NCBI GenBank assembly: GCA_961205875.1
Contig: OY540821.1
Coordinates: forward strand, 16,554,001 to 16,618,000
From: Sialis fuliginosa
Taxonomy: Eukaryota; Arthropoda; Insecta; Megaloptera; Sialidae
DNA: 64,000 bases
Direction of reading: 5' to 3'
In this document: one piece after another, positions 11,938-22,929 of the stretch
How positions within the stretch are numbered: position 1 is the stretch's first letter
Layout: the number at the start of each line of letters is the position of its first letter
The notes under the pieces: generated by a model
Database searches by the model: none
What the model was told of the DNA's origin: nothing
Seen by the model: only the letters and a program-made list of their open reading frames with translations
Made by a program: the position numbers and the translations under genes

Positions 11938-12395
11938 AACATCTGCCAAGTAAATGGACAGTGCTTCCTCGTGCTAAATTCACCAAAGGTAATTAATTAA
12001 TTGGACAATTAGTGTTCAGATAAATTGCCTGGAATTGGTTAACCATTTAATTTTTATACAATTTTACTAAAAAATATTATTTTTTCGTATATTTTTAATT
12101 TTTTTAACAATTTCAATTTAAATCTAAATTTATGCAAACGTCAAAATGATGTCAAAGTAAATATCAATTAAAATTTTTTTTAAAGCAAATTGAGATAAAT
12201 CTTTGTAAGAGAATATTTTACAACAAACGTTGTAGGCCTATATTATAGAAAATTAAATGCTCTACAAAAAATATACTATAAAATTTTCACGTAACGTGTC
12301 GTTTTTGAGATATCTTGAAAAAATAAATATTTTGGAATGTCCCCCTCCCCCTTATATACGATTTTGAAATGGGACCGTCCTCAAGCCACGTTGAA
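11938..12395 (+). repeat. Repeat family B, copy 4 (5' part)
   Basis: Begins at the family's 5' edge AACATCTGCCAAGTAAATGG and GTGCTTCCTCGTGCTAAATT, and runs to GGGACCGTCCTCAAGCCA, lacking the 3' third. Confidence 0.75.
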
Positions 12396-12689
12396 AACAA
12401 AATTTTGTTGGATTCATATAACCTCAGTCTATCATCCGAAGATTAATTTTCAAATTACAGAAAAAAGAACGGTAAATTATCGCAAGTCGTGTAAAAATTT
12501 AAATTAAATAAAAAATTAATTAATAAAATCATATGTGCATGAAAAAAAGGCACAAATGTAACACACCTACGCATACAATAAAATATAATATATAAATTCT
12601 CACAATCAATATAAAATTATTTCAAACAAAAGCGAATAATATGAAAACGATATGTCTGAAAACAAAGTAGTCCGAAAACAACTGAACAT

Positions 12690-12870
12690 CTGAACGAAAC
12701 AGCCTGGACACAAGCCACGCCCATCGTAGCTGTGATAGATGCAAGCTCCTCCCCTACCGGCCACACGTTCAGGTAGAATGTCGGCTAGCCCCGCCTGGCC
12801 CCTCCCCCTCTCAGCTCGCGACATGAGGGGAGGGTGCGTTGTAGCTGTTCAGGTTGGCAAAGTGAACCCG
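12690..12870 (+). promoter_or_regulatory. GC/CpG-rich island upstream of the Tbx20-like gene, probable promoter-proximal region
   Basis: This block stands out sharply from its AT-rich surroundings. It contains GC-box-like strings (AGCCACGCCC, GCCCCGCCTGGCCCC, CCCTCTCAGCTCGCGA). It ends about 340 bp upstream of the first coding ATG on the same side as the gene. I infer a promoter or promoter-proximal enhancer. No TATA box was located and the start site cannot be fixed. A 72-codon ORF on the minus strand inside it is most likely a by-product of the GC content. Confidence 0.45.
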
Positions 12871-13208
12871 TGTTTAGTCTTGTTGAGGTTCTGACATCTA
12901 GTGGGCATTCATTGTGGACAATAAATAATAAAAATTGATTGCTTTTCTATTAAAAAAAGATGTGGCTCGTTTTTATCACCTAATTATATACATGAAGACG
13001 TGATTCTCCTGAAAACAATACAGCTATCTTAAGAAATGATCGGATTTGAACCCAGTGCGCGTCGATACGAAATAATTCTGTGATATTTGTGTAATTTAAA
13101 CGATTCATGTATTATTTTGATAGTTTTTATTTACAAACATGTACAATTGACGTTGTAGAGTGCGTGCGTGCGTGTTTGTGAGATATCTAGACACTGTATT
13201 TATACGAA
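12871..13208 (+). other. Probable 5' UTR and promoter stretch of the Tbx20-like gene
   Basis: An in-frame TAG at 13188-13190 lies upstream of the ATG at 13209, so the coding exon is not open to the left. The tract includes TGCGTGCGTGCGTG at about 13160-13175. The transcription start and any upstream non-coding exon are not resolved. Confidence 0.4.
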
Positions 13209-13431
13209 ATGTTGGTTGGTGCGATGCCAGATGAGCGGCCGCTACAAGGAGCGTGCGTTGCGACGGCGAAGGTGTCCACGCGGGCTACAGATTTCTCTAT
13301 CGCCGCGATAATGGCGAGAGATGCGGCTAATGGAGCTAGTGCGCCGACCGTCGCCCCTAGATCGTGTAGGGTAGCGATACACCATCATCATAGGATTGAG
13401 AGCCCGCCGGGAAGCCAACCACCTAGTCCTA
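13209..13431 (+). CDS. Tbx20: T-box transcription factor Tbx20 (midline/H15 class), coding exon 1
   Basis: This is the first coding exon of a nuclear T-box DNA-binding regulator. It encodes residues 1-74 plus one base of codon 75. Residues 29-35 read FSIAAIM, inside RATDFSIAAIMARDA. This is an Engrailed-homology-1-like motif, the type known to recruit the co-repressor Groucho, and it is characteristic of the N-terminus of midline/H15/Tbx20 proteins. A His run (58-61) and a Ser/Pro-rich end follow. The exon stops at CCTA|GTGAGT, a strong splice donor at 13432, in phase 1. Reading through the donor gives unrelated sequence and a stop. The start at 13209 is chosen because it is the first ATG after an in-frame stop; ATG at 13224 is an alternative. 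CpG content is much higher than in the flanks. The link to exon 2 is by phase and family resemblance, not transcript evidence. Confidence 0.85.
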
Positions 13432-14104
13432 GTGAGTGTGATTTCATATATTCAATATCCCATTTTGTAAAAAAATTATATCATCTACAAATTTATCATT
13501 TGTTTGGCCAAATATGACTTAAAAATTGCTCTAAACGTTGCTTCACGAAGCCGTGATGACCGTGAGTTAAATATGATGCAAATATGATGTATGTAGATGT
13601 GTCTACATATGGGATAATATTTTGATAAATTGTTCAGAAACAAATTGGTGAACAGTTTTCGATATTTTTGTATTTTTTATTATTAACACCAATTTTGAAT
13701 GTGTTTGTATATGTATTATATTACTGAAAGGAAAATTATTTTGACGTTTTCTAACGTAAATAAAATAAGAAAATATTTTTATACCATTTATTTATTTTAT
13801 TGAATTTTTAAATAGGTTGTGGATTTTTTTTAAATTTGTCAAAATGTTCATTTTTTTTACTTTTCGTAATATTTGTAAATTTTGTATAGGAATCTCTTCG
13901 TTTATTATTGTCAATTTACAAATCAAACTCTGATTTTATGTTACAAAATAATTAAAACCTTAAATGTATAATTTTTATTACAATACAGAATTCTATATAA
14001 TTTACGGTTTCAGTATTTTATTAATTTAGGTCATTATGGTCACGTCTAATTCAAATATTTTGTCGTACAATTTGATGATTTTTGACAATTAATTATTGTA
14101 AATT

Positions 14105-14215
14105 TCATGAACTCGGAAAAAACAATTCGCGGTGAATCGTGTACTGTGGGAATGTTGGGTGGGCATGATTACTTTATGTTTATTTAAATTAATATCCCCG
14201 GGTAACACTGGGTCC
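14105..14215 (-). repeat. Repeat family O, copy 2
   Basis: Inverted relative to 7080-7250. Shared segments include AAAAAACAATTCGCGGTGAA, GTTGGGTGGGCATGATTACT and TTAATATCCCCGGG. Confidence 0.65.
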
Positions 14216-14739
14216 AATCCGCTAGTTGAAAATATCATATTGATATACATTTATACATTTTTTATTATAACAATACCTGCCTAAATATTAAACTATTCGA
14301 AAATTTTTATAAATACATAAATAAAAAAAAAGTCAATATCTTCAAGCACAAGATTTATTTTTGTTTATGTAAAGTTGTTATTTATTTAAACATAAACATC
14401 ATGAATCACGAGCGACTATAGACGGAAGTGTGTATATTCAAGTTTTTACAGTTAACATTAATCAAAGTAATTTTGACATTTGATAATGTCAAAATAAGAA
14501 TATGTTATATTTTTAATATTTTATGCTCTTTAAATATTTTTTTGGAATATTAACTATTAATTAGATTTTGTATTACTTACAGATAATGCTAAATATAATT
14601 GTAGGTGTAATATAATATAAATAAAAAGTTTTTTACATTTTGTTCGGCATAAGATATAGCTGTAATTATAACATTAAGAAATTGACTATAATTTCACAAT
14701 TAATTTGTTAATTAATTAAATTTAATTTGTTTATAATAG

Positions 14740-14850
14740 GGTAAAGGGGTCGCGACGGTCTTAGGGCATATGATAAGTTAATGGTGTAAGATCTATTTCA
14801 AAAAAAAGTTTGAGTATGTAGGATCGTGCCAAGCTGAGATATATATTAAT
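14740..14850 (-). repeat. Repeat family F, copy 3 (fragment)
   Basis: Reverse-oriented piece of family F: GGTCGCGACGGTCTTAGGGC and GTAGGATCGTGCCAAGCTGA correspond to the CTCGCGACC and TTGGCGCGATCCTAC parts of the copy at 5310-5940. Confidence 0.55.
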
Positions 14851-15994
14851 AAAAATGTCATTATATTACGAACATTGAACTGTTCAAGTATAAATCAAAG
14901 ATTTTTGAAAATTTCGGATTGTTACGGTGTAAAAATAAGACTTGCTCTGCATTTTTATTCAAACACATTTCCTGCCTGTACTTATCTATAACAGTATTAT
15001 TTATTTCAATGCATTATATGTACAGAGGATTTTTTTAAAATTATGTATTTGTCAGCCAGAACGCAATTTAATATATTAAATAAATAAAAATCAATACATA
15101 CAAAATATCGTATAGTTTTAAGCGATTTAAATTAATTCAAATGCAGTTAATATTGACATTGTATTTAAACTAGAGGTATAAATGTAGGTACAACCATAGA
15201 TAAAGCCAGTATAAAGTGTCTGCAAGACGTATATTTCACAACCGTTTCCAATTCCAAATCCTCATGATCTAGACACACCACTCGCAGAAGCTAATCTCTT
15301 CTGATTCCTCTCAAATTACCAATCCAAACTAGACACACATACACACAAATACATACTATATATGAAGACAGTGATACATGGGCGCCTATACAAGGGGGTA
15401 TTCAGAATTTATTTTGAAATCTGACATGTTGGCACTTTTTTATTAAGATTTTATTTTATAAGGCGATCGATTTATGTATACCTACAGAATTTACCTACAT
15501 TACATTTAAGAAATTACAATGCTAGCCAACATTGGGCCAAGATACTTCGTTCAAGGCTTGTCGTACCAATGCTGGCCCAATCTTGGGTAAAGAATAGGTG
15601 ACTTTCTACGCAAAATATAAATATACTTCAACTAGAAAAAGTAATAGAATGTTTCAGATTATTTAAATAAAATTTCAACCACCATATTTCCATACATGCG
15701 CCGCCACTGACGTTCACAAACAAGGGTAAAGATGTAGAGTTATTAGCTTATATACCGCCGAGCTTATTCCGCTAATTATTGGATTTGAATTTCTCTACTT
15801 GAAATATGTAGGATTATCACTGACTCAAGTTCAGTCGAGTTAGGTGTAGTATATATGTACATATGTATATACATAGTTGCTATAGTAGACGAACGAACTT
15901 TTTTAGTTCGCACGTTATTAATAATATTTTACCGTATATAACTTATTTAAAGTTATTTCCTAAACTATAAGACTAAATTGAATGCTGTAAAGGG

Positions 15995-16180
15995 CAAATT
16001 ATATCTACATTAAGTACTTATGACGATGAAATCATTTATTTCAATATATAATTAATGTTTTGTAGGTCATAAGTACACGTCAACAAAACCCAAACATTTT
16101 TAATTTTTGTTATAACATAAAAGCAGTCGCTGTGGCTTGAATATAAAAGTTAGATATATATGGAATCGCGGACTTTAATC
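15995..16180 (+). repeat. Repeat family E, copy 1
   Basis: Shares with 62772-62913 (opposite orientation) the segments ATTATATCTACATTAAG, GGTCATAAGTACACGTC, CCCAAACATTTTTAATTTT, ATAAAAGCAGTC and AAAGTTAGATATATATGG. The family is not recognised and no coding is seen. Confidence 0.65.
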
Positions 16181-16497
16181 TTTGGTCAAATTTAACGATG
16201 TGTGATTGGTGCATTTTTAAATGCCACCTGGAAAGTAACTGATAAATTTTAAATTAATCAACAGTATTTTGTTTTCAACTTTAATTTCATTAATTTAAGC
16301 ATCCTAGATAAAATTATAATAATATTTTTTGGCAGATATAAATTTGAAAATAAAATACTAATGACTATTTTATTAAATTTTGTGGCGGCATTTCAAATTG
16401 CACCAATGACACATTTGGTTAAATTTGATCAAAGGTTACTACAACATTTCTAATTGTAATGTTAAATTTCCTATGTCTTAATCAACTTGGAATACTG
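16176..16497 (+). mobile_element. MITE family C (mariner-like), copy 1, tips lost
   Basis: Palindromic element matching 33178-33505 and 38569-38913. Landmarks are CTTTGGTCAAATTTAACGAT, GATTGGTGCATTT, GGATGC/GCATCCTAGATAAA at the centre, GGCGGCATTTCAAATTGCAC and CCTATGTCTTAATCAACTTG. Both outermost tips are eroded. Its right edge is only about 30 bp from the exon 2 splice acceptor, so the upstream part of the acceptor region is MITE-derived. Confidence 0.8.
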
Positions 16498-16527
16498 AAT
16501 TAATTTCGTTTCTTTCCTTAATTACAG

Positions 16528-16930
16528 ATTCCCTCTCACGCCACAGTTCACCAGGTCTCGTCGACGCGTCGCTAATCGCCGACGTCGAAGAGGACGATGA
16601 CGTTGAAGTCGACGTCGAAGAATGCTCCGACGGGGAAACTTATAATAATTCCTCGCGATCAAGTAAGAAACCTCCGCGAAGAACCTCCTTGACGGGCACT
16701 ACGTCCGAGTGCGGGTCGGAGGACCGCGATAGTCCGGCTACGGCACCATCCCCGGCGCCTACGTCGGGATCTTCAACGGCGGCCACTACCGCACCGTCCT
16801 CTTCCGGTAAGGTCAAGGTGCGGTGTAATTGTGAAGAACTGCTCACGGTAGAGTGCCATTTGGAGACCAAGGATCTGTGGGATAAGTTCCATGATTTGGG
16901 AACGGAGATGATCATCACGAAGACGGGAAG
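16528..16930 (+). CDS. Tbx20: T-box transcription factor Tbx20 (midline/H15 class), coding exon 2 (start of T-box)
   Basis: Second coding exon, residues 75-208 plus two bases of codon 209. After CCTTAATTACAG it enters in the phase left by exon 1. Visible in order: SLSRHSSPG (76-84), an acidic stretch DVEEDDDVEVDVEE (93-106), a basic KKPPRR (121-126), an Ala/Thr/Ser/Pro-rich linker (about 127-168), then CNCEELLTVECHLETKDLWD and KFHDLGTEMIITKTGR (174-209). The last part is the beginning of the T-box DNA-binding domain. The spelling LETKxLWDKFHxLGTEMIITK is the Tbx20/midline/H15 form rather than Tbx1, Tbx2 or Brachyury. The exon ends GGAAG|GTGAGT at 16931, phase 2, where the family continues with Arg-Met-Phe-Pro. 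Only about 27 of some 180 T-box residues are here; the rest must lie beyond position 64000. A 116-codon minus-strand ORF over this exon is a shadow. Confidence 0.92.
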
Positions 16931-17003
16931 GTGAGTGTTTTTTTTTTTTTTTTTGAAAATAAGATATTTTATTACGTTTCGCGCAACCAAAAAATAAAAA
17001 GAA

Positions 17004-17140
17004 GCCAGGCGCGGATCTAGGTTTACAATTTGGAGGGGGTCATGGTCTGAGAAATGACAATTTGGGGGGGGGGGTTAATGGACTGTTACATGGACAAAAA
17101 AGTCACTTAATAGTATGTCCCCTCTGATTGCAATTATTTT
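17004..17140 (+). mobile_element. Repeat family G, copy 2
   Basis: Inverted relative to 4622-4822: CCAGGCGCGGATCTAGGTTT, ACAATTTGGAGGGGGTCATG, a G run at about 17065-17075, and TTACATGGACAAAAAAGTCA. Confidence 0.6.
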
Positions 17141-17507
17141 ACTTGAACAATATAAAAATTTCTGTACGTCCTTTAAACATAGAGGTAATATAACATAGAG
17201 TAGGTGAAGCAGTCGAAAAAGCGTATCTTCGGTAGAAAGGATGGTGATCTATTTCATCTTTGTTAAACACAAATTCAGAATGCAGTATGTATTTACTTGG
17301 ACATTTTTATTTTTTACTCCCACTTGGGAACGAATAGGTATCTTTCTCTTATTATTTAAGCGTTGCTTCTATACTTACATGAAGTGCTATGACACACTGT
17401 CTTTATGTTATACTAGCACACCTGCCTGCGGCTATATAATTTTTTTTATGTTGGTAGCACAAATTATATTTTAAAACGGGGGTTGGAATATTAAATGTTT
17501 AGTTTTT

Positions 17508-18035
17508 GTTTTTACTTCCATGTTCTGAAAGAAATGGAAGTATTGTAATACCATCGAAAAATCGTGTCCGAGAAAAAGACAAATTCTGATTGTACTAACT
17601 TCAAAACGTAAAGAAAAGTTAATTTCCGCATGGCGGCTGTGCGTGTGTCTGTGTGTCTGTGTGTCAGGATGTAGATTTTTTTTTCGTTCACGATAACTAC
17701 TGTAAAAATACACCGATCTGAATTATTTTTGGGGAAAATGTTTGTCTCAGTGAGTACTCCAGACCTATTGATTTTGGTGCTAATCGGATTAGGGGTTTTG
17801 GAAATATTCGAAATTTTGTAACTTTTTTCGTCTAAAAAGTGAATATTGCGAGTATTATCTCACTAATTTTGATAAGATATGGTACATTTGCAGTTCAATT
17901 TAATCTAAGGGACATTTATTATTTGTACGTGCCTAAACAGCCATTAAAGGGATGAAAAATACACTTAAAATTTGAATTTTAAATACTAATATGTTATTAA
18001 TTCATGTTACCTTGGAAACAAATGCAACTAAATTC
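17508..18035 (+). repeat. Repeat family D, copy 1 (with 5' hairpin)
   Basis: Begins with a hairpin, TACTTCCAT (17513-17521) pairing with ATGGAAGTA (17534-17542), then TTGTAATACCATCGAAAAAT, a CGCATGGCGGCTGTGCGTGT block with a GT-rich tract, TCAGTGAGTACTCCAGACCT, and TAAGGGACATTTATTATTTG. About 430 bp is shared with 26190-26625. It is non-coding and the class is unknown. Confidence 0.75.
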
Positions 18036-18248
18036 AAATTGTCAAATTAGTTTTTCTACGAATGTGAATTATATTTTTGACATTAGAAAACTAATATTTA
18101 TATACAAATGGCAAAAAGAGCTGTAACCGTTGTAAGTATATATGTTTTTTTAATGTATTACGATATGTATATTCATAGTAGTAGGTTATATAAATAAAAT
18201 ATTTAAAAAAATGTATATTTAAAAATTATTTAAAAAGATAGAAAGAAC

Positions 18249-18283
18249 ATGGAAGTCATGTATGGTTCTCCATACCGATATTT
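18249..18283. repeat. Dispersed repeat P, copy 2
   Basis: ATGGAAGTCATGTATGGTTC and TCCATACCGATATTT, inverted relative to 24-58. Confidence 0.6.
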
Positions 18284-18716
18284 TTATTTATTATATGTAT
18301 TATATATACAAAATCGTAAATATCTCGGCTCCTATGCAAGATAGGGAACTGTTTTTTTTTTTTTTTTACTATGATTTCTGGATACAGCTTTGATTACAAA
18401 TACCAAATATACGTAGGTACAATTTACCAGGAAATTGTATTGTTTTCTACATGCAACTTTAATATAATTACAGATGGACAATAGATATGACAGTTTAACA
18501 CGACTGCAATGCCGGACACGAGATATGGTATATAAATATTTAATGTGCACGCAAAATGTACACTTGCGATGTTGCTTTTGTGTCAAATCATATGTGTTCG
18601 TATCGCATACGAGGTGGGAAAAGTATTGTACACATGTGTGGTTCTCGCATTATCAGTATTGTTCATTATGTTTTGTAAAAAACGAATACGTTTTATATTA
18701 TATGTAAATAGAAGTT

Positions 18717-19060
18717 TGAACACTTTTGCTTCCTCGCAATATCGAAGATACGAGAAGCTATGTGATCGTTTCAGATTGAGACAAAAAAAATGTTCTCCAA
18801 TTTCAAAATTTTAAATTGATTTATCTGTTTGTCTGTGTGTCCGTCCGTGTGTCTGTCCCCTGAATCCTTGTCACACGCATAACTCATGAACCACTGAATC
18901 GATATTGATAAAACTTGGTTGGATGGTTGGGTCTGACTTCAGGACAGTTCAAAATCATGAAAATCGAGTGTAAGGGGGAGGGGTGACATCCGAAAAAATA
19001 TTTTTAAAAGATATCTCAAGAATGACACAATTTGTTACTGTTAAAATATTTTCGACAATG
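18717..19060 (-). repeat. Repeat family B, copy 5
   Basis: Reverse-oriented: TTGCTTCCTCGCAATATCGA, TGTGATCGTTTCAGATTGAG, a GTCTGT/CCGTCC tract, ACGCATAACTCATGAACCAC, TAAGGGGGAGGGGTGACATC and AAGATATCTCAAGAATGACA. The small ORFs crossing its edge are fortuitous. Confidence 0.75.
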
Positions 19061-19934
19061 CATTAAAAATGAAAATGACCATCAAGATCACAATTTAAAG
19101 ATCAGCACCATATATTGGTCTTATACATATTTGCGTAGTTACGTTAGTACACTTATTAACCCATTCGCGACCAGAGTCATAGAGAACAAATTTTTAAAAT
19201 AAAAAGTTAAAACTACATAGTCTGGTCACGAGTGGGTTAATCCATCTGTATGAACGCTCCCAGTGTATGAATCCTCCCCATCTTCCCCTACAGTATGCAT
19301 GTTTAGAATTAAACATCGGTTCACGTGATCAATATTAAAAGAACGTTTAGTTGCAGGTATACATTAAAATCCTATAATACATTCAATTACACTTTCTTAT
19401 AATAGCGGTCATTTACCACGGCTATATTAATGCTGTCTGTATCTTATTATAGCAAGAAGATTTAATTCTCTCTTCCAGTAATAAAAATATTTTTCTATTA
19501 GCAGCATCCTACTGTATTACACACATTAAGTTTTATATTTTAATGACACTTTATCAATATAATAGCGAAAAAATAGTTCTTTTGTGATACCCTTTTACAC
19601 AATACAACGGTTTATGAATTTAATTACATAGTTATTAAGTCACCGATTTAAATTTTATGTATGTGAAAGACCAGCAATTACAATAAAACCTGAATCGTTT
19701 CACAGCTTTATACCGGGAGGGCCATTAAATTTATTGTCTCGAATAAATATTAGAACGTTCAGCTAGGTTGGTATATAACCGAAGAAAGAGGCAATGGACT
19801 TGGTTACAAATACAGTATTTTTATAGCTGCTGGTATAAATATGATTTAGACCAGCAGTTTCCAACAATGACCCGATTCAGAGGAAATACATATATCTCTG
19901 GCACTTAATATTTGCGGAGAATAGTTCAGAGAAC

Positions 19935-20125
19935 CAGGGCCGTAACTAGAGGCTCTGGGGCCCCAATGCAGCTATATTTTCGAAAAAAATAAAATAAAAA
20001 TGTGAAGGGTTTCAAATTTTACGTCGAATAGTTTCAGAGAAAATTGCCTGTGCTAGACGGACGGACGGACGGACACTAAAGTGATTCCATTAGTGTTTCG
20101 TTTTCACAACAATAAAAAATAAAAG
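19935..20125. repeat. Possible DNA-transposon edge plus GGAC tract
   Basis: CAGGGCCGTAACTAGAGG followed by GCTCTGGGGCCCC looks like a hAT-type terminus. A GACGGACGGACGGACGGAC tract lies at about 20056-20074. No partner terminus was found. Confidence 0.35.
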
Positions 20126-20129
20126 TCTT

Positions 20130-20435
20130 TATTCTGTATTTAAATATTGATTTGAAAATAAAAATTGGATTTTACTTTTTATGATAATGTTTAAACGAAC
20201 ATATCTTTAAAAATATTCGATCTATGAATTGAGCACTTGGGATCATTTTTGTAAGAAATTTAATTCTCTATGATATGCTGCTGTAAGAAATTAAAATAAA
20301 TACATTTTTCAACGAGACATTCACGCGTAAATAAAAAAGTAATTTTTCTTATGTTAATCAAATGGTTTGCTCCGTCTACAGGTTTGATCAATTTTGGGAC
20401 AGTTAACTTTTGATCCAAAGCTAAAATATAGGCCT
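20130..20435 (-). repeat. Repeat family L, copy 1
   Basis: Reverse copy of 49014-49290. Shared pieces include TTTTATGATAATGTTTAAAC, AATATTCGATCTATGAATTG, TGGTTTGCTCCGTCTACAGG, TTTGATCAATTTTGGGACAG and TTTTGATCCAAAGC. A longish minus-strand ORF spanning it and the neighbouring CA repeat is not a gene. Confidence 0.65.
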
Positions 20436-20525
20436 GCGGAACCGAAATTTTTTTTTTTTAAATTAAAAAAACACCCTAAATTTATAGTTGAGTTTAAATA
20501 TATTAGGATCTTCCTGTAAAAATGC

Positions 20526-20551
20526 CACTTCACACACACACACACACACAC
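20526..20551. repeat. CA microsatellite
   Basis: Uninterrupted CA dinucleotide run of about 12-13 units. Confidence 0.9.
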
Positions 20552-20759
20552 AGACCTAATCTGCGTCGATAATGCTTGCCGGCAGTATATGACATCGAGA
20601 GTCAAGTAAATTGAGGGCGCGCAATGTACCCTAAATTGAATAATCGAATCCTGTATAACATAACAGTTACATAACAATCTCGACCCCGGGGTGTAGTGTA
20701 TGTGGGGGGGGAGGGGGTGGGTGGGTGACATGAGCCTGTGATTCAATTACACGTATATT

Positions 20760-22085
20760 ACACACGCCAATCGGTTTTGTTTAGGGAGGGGAAGGGAAGG
20801 GGGGTACTATGATGCTGTTATGGTACAAGCAGGCTGGATTTTTGTCGATGGTATTTTTTTCATTCATGTGCTTGATTAAAAAATAAATTCGTGGGTAAAA
20901 AGATAAGACATTCTTGTGGGATTTTTTATTATTTTCAAAAAAAATCAGCCTTCCTGACAGATTGACAGTGAACAGTGTACGTGATTCTTATTTTATTAAA
21001 ACCTATTTCTGAGTAGAATAAAATATAGATTTCTTGTCTGTTATGAACCATTTAAATTATAATTAAGTTTTTTTTTTATTTGTTTTTCCGAAAAAATGAA
21101 TAGAACATGAATAATGTTACATGATAATGTTACCTACAATTTTTAATTTGACCATTTTTCTGTAATTTGCACTGTTTCAAAGTAATTCGAAAAATTCAAA
21201 AAAATTAAAAGATCGTTTTGGAAGTTTTCTTCCCAGATAAAAAATAATCTTAAATATAAAAGTTCATCCTTCTACAGCGCTTACAGACCGACCGACAGAC
21301 ACACAGACATCATGGGGATTCAGAGAATAATTCCATCAAAATCCATATTAAAAACCTTACGTTCTAAAAACTTGGCTAGTAAAGAATAAGAGCATTAAAA
21401 GAAACAATATAAATTAACTGTTAGAAAATATTATTAACACTCCATATCACAGTGAATAAAGCACGTATAATGAACTATATTAATGAATTCAGTATTGTTT
21501 TTTCTTATTTCTATTTTAAACAATAATAAATGTTTCGTTCTTATTAAAAGAACGATTAAAAATAATATATATTTTTCACAATTATGATTAGATATAAAAA
21601 CAAAACATTTTTAATGAAGCTTGTACGGCAGCCTTTGATACTGGGCTTCTTAATAAAAGTTACATCTTGGTGTTATACATTTAGTTAATTGTATATTATG
21701 TGTATATCATGGAAACAAAACACGACTTGATAAAGATTTTTTTAGTATTTTAGGTTTTAAAAATATTAATAGCCGCGATACTGCACAGAAAAATTATCTA
21801 ACTATTGGTGAAAATGGCATTAAAATCGGTTCAGTAATTCATTCATTTTTATATATAGAGATAATAAATAAACTGATTGATTTTTGTGTCAAAATTTCTT
21901 TACATTTTTAGTTTAGAACAATTTTCTCATGGATCGATTTAATTCTATACAATATTTTTTGGCAATGTTCCTCTTAATAATAGATTAAAATATATTTTTG
22001 GGTATGATGCCTATTTTCGATCTATCTTACCTATTATTCTTTTCATTTTATAGACTACTTTTAGCTACTTGCTTCTCTAGTATTC
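20760..22085. other. AT-rich stretch without supported features
   Basis: Contains a CCGACCGACAGACACACAGA tract near 21286-21306, of the kind found in the tails of the repeat families here. Otherwise nothing is recognised. Confidence 0.4.
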
Positions 22086-22089
22086 TCTG

Positions 22090-22440
22090 CATACCATTTA
22101 CAGTCGAGAGAATAAAATCATTATATTCTTACTATCGTTTATACGACTTGATTGTACGGTCACTCTACATTTAATTCGGTCTATGACGAGATAATTTAAT
22201 TAAATAACTGCCAAGCAGCAACGGGTAACATATTTGAGTGCATGTAAGTCCAATATGGTACACATGGCGATATAAAATTCACACGTTTGTCGAACACAAT
22301 AGAGGGCCATGATTGTGGCACTTGTTCCCCTAATTTACACAGCAGCTAGTGGTAGTATCTAGTGGGCATTGATATATGATTATTTGAAATCAATTCACAA
22401 GTTTATTGACGATCGAATGTGCCAGCAGCAGTACTAAAAA
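22090..22440. promoter_or_regulatory. Candidate conserved non-coding island
   Basis: Base composition is more balanced than the surroundings and no match to any repeat family in the window was seen. It includes ATCTAGTGGGCATT at 22357-22370, which is identical to 12896-12909 near the promoter. Enhancer function is only a guess from composition and apparent uniqueness. Confidence 0.25.
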
Positions 22441-22494
22441 TTGTAGCAAGCAGTTGTGTAATTTTTGTCGAACTAAAACGATTTTTTAAATAAA

Positions 22495-22899
22495 TCTTGA
22501 ATATGACCCTAGTAATGGTTATTTTTTAATTAAATGTACTGAATTAGAAATATTTGTTGATATTTGATTACTACCATATTAATCTATATAAATTTAACTG
22601 TTTTACAGCGTGATCTTTTTTTTATATCTCTTGTGTCGTAGTATTTATCATTTTGTAATCATTAGTAAGTGTCCATCAGCCATCACTGCGTGATCATTAC
22701 TGGTTTTATTAAACATAAAAAAATAAAATGCTATAATTTAAAAAACAAACTATATTTGTGGACTTTGGTAATTAAATTAATTAAATAAAGAGTTACTTGT
22801 TTTATTAGTAACATGAGTTCATGAAAATTATAAAAAATAAGCCCGTCAATCATACAAACATTGCTTTTATATCGGCCAAAACTGGTACCAGTATCTTAT
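22495..22899 (+). mobile_element. MITE family A, copy 4
   Basis: TCTTGAATATGACCCTAGTA through CGGCCAAAACTGGTACCAGT, with a deletion of about 150 bp around the TTTACAGCGTGATC junction at about 22617. The left tip is missing. Confidence 0.75.
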
Positions 22900-22929
22900 C
22901 TGATAATAGGTGAAAGCTCATATGACCAG

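Larger units (their letters stand above)
13432..16527 (+). other. Intron 1 of the Tbx20-like gene
   Basis: The intron is 3,096 bp long, from GTGAGTGTG to TTTCCTTAATTACAG. Joining exon 1 (phase 1) to exon 2 restores one open frame. It holds copies of repeat O (about 14105-14215), repeat F (about 14740-14850), repeat E (about 15995-16180) and MITE C (16176-16497). The remainder is AT-rich with no recognised feature. Confidence 0.8.

Noticed and set aside
12606-12824. 72-codon minus-strand ORF in the GC-rich upstream island
   Set aside because: Arg/Gly-rich translation of a GC-rich promoter-like block, with no recognisable family; ORF length is explained by composition.
13036-13056. tRNA B-box-like GGTTCAAATCC on the minus strand
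   Set aside because: No A box, acceptor stem or cloverleaf around it; not a tRNA.
16640-16990. 116-codon minus-strand ORF over exon 2
   Set aside because: It is the antisense shadow of the T-box exon, runs past the splice donor into intron, and shows no domain.
20354-20746. 130-codon minus-strand ORF
   Set aside because: It spans repeat L, a CA microsatellite (giving a VCVCVCV run) and G-rich sequence; it is not a gene.
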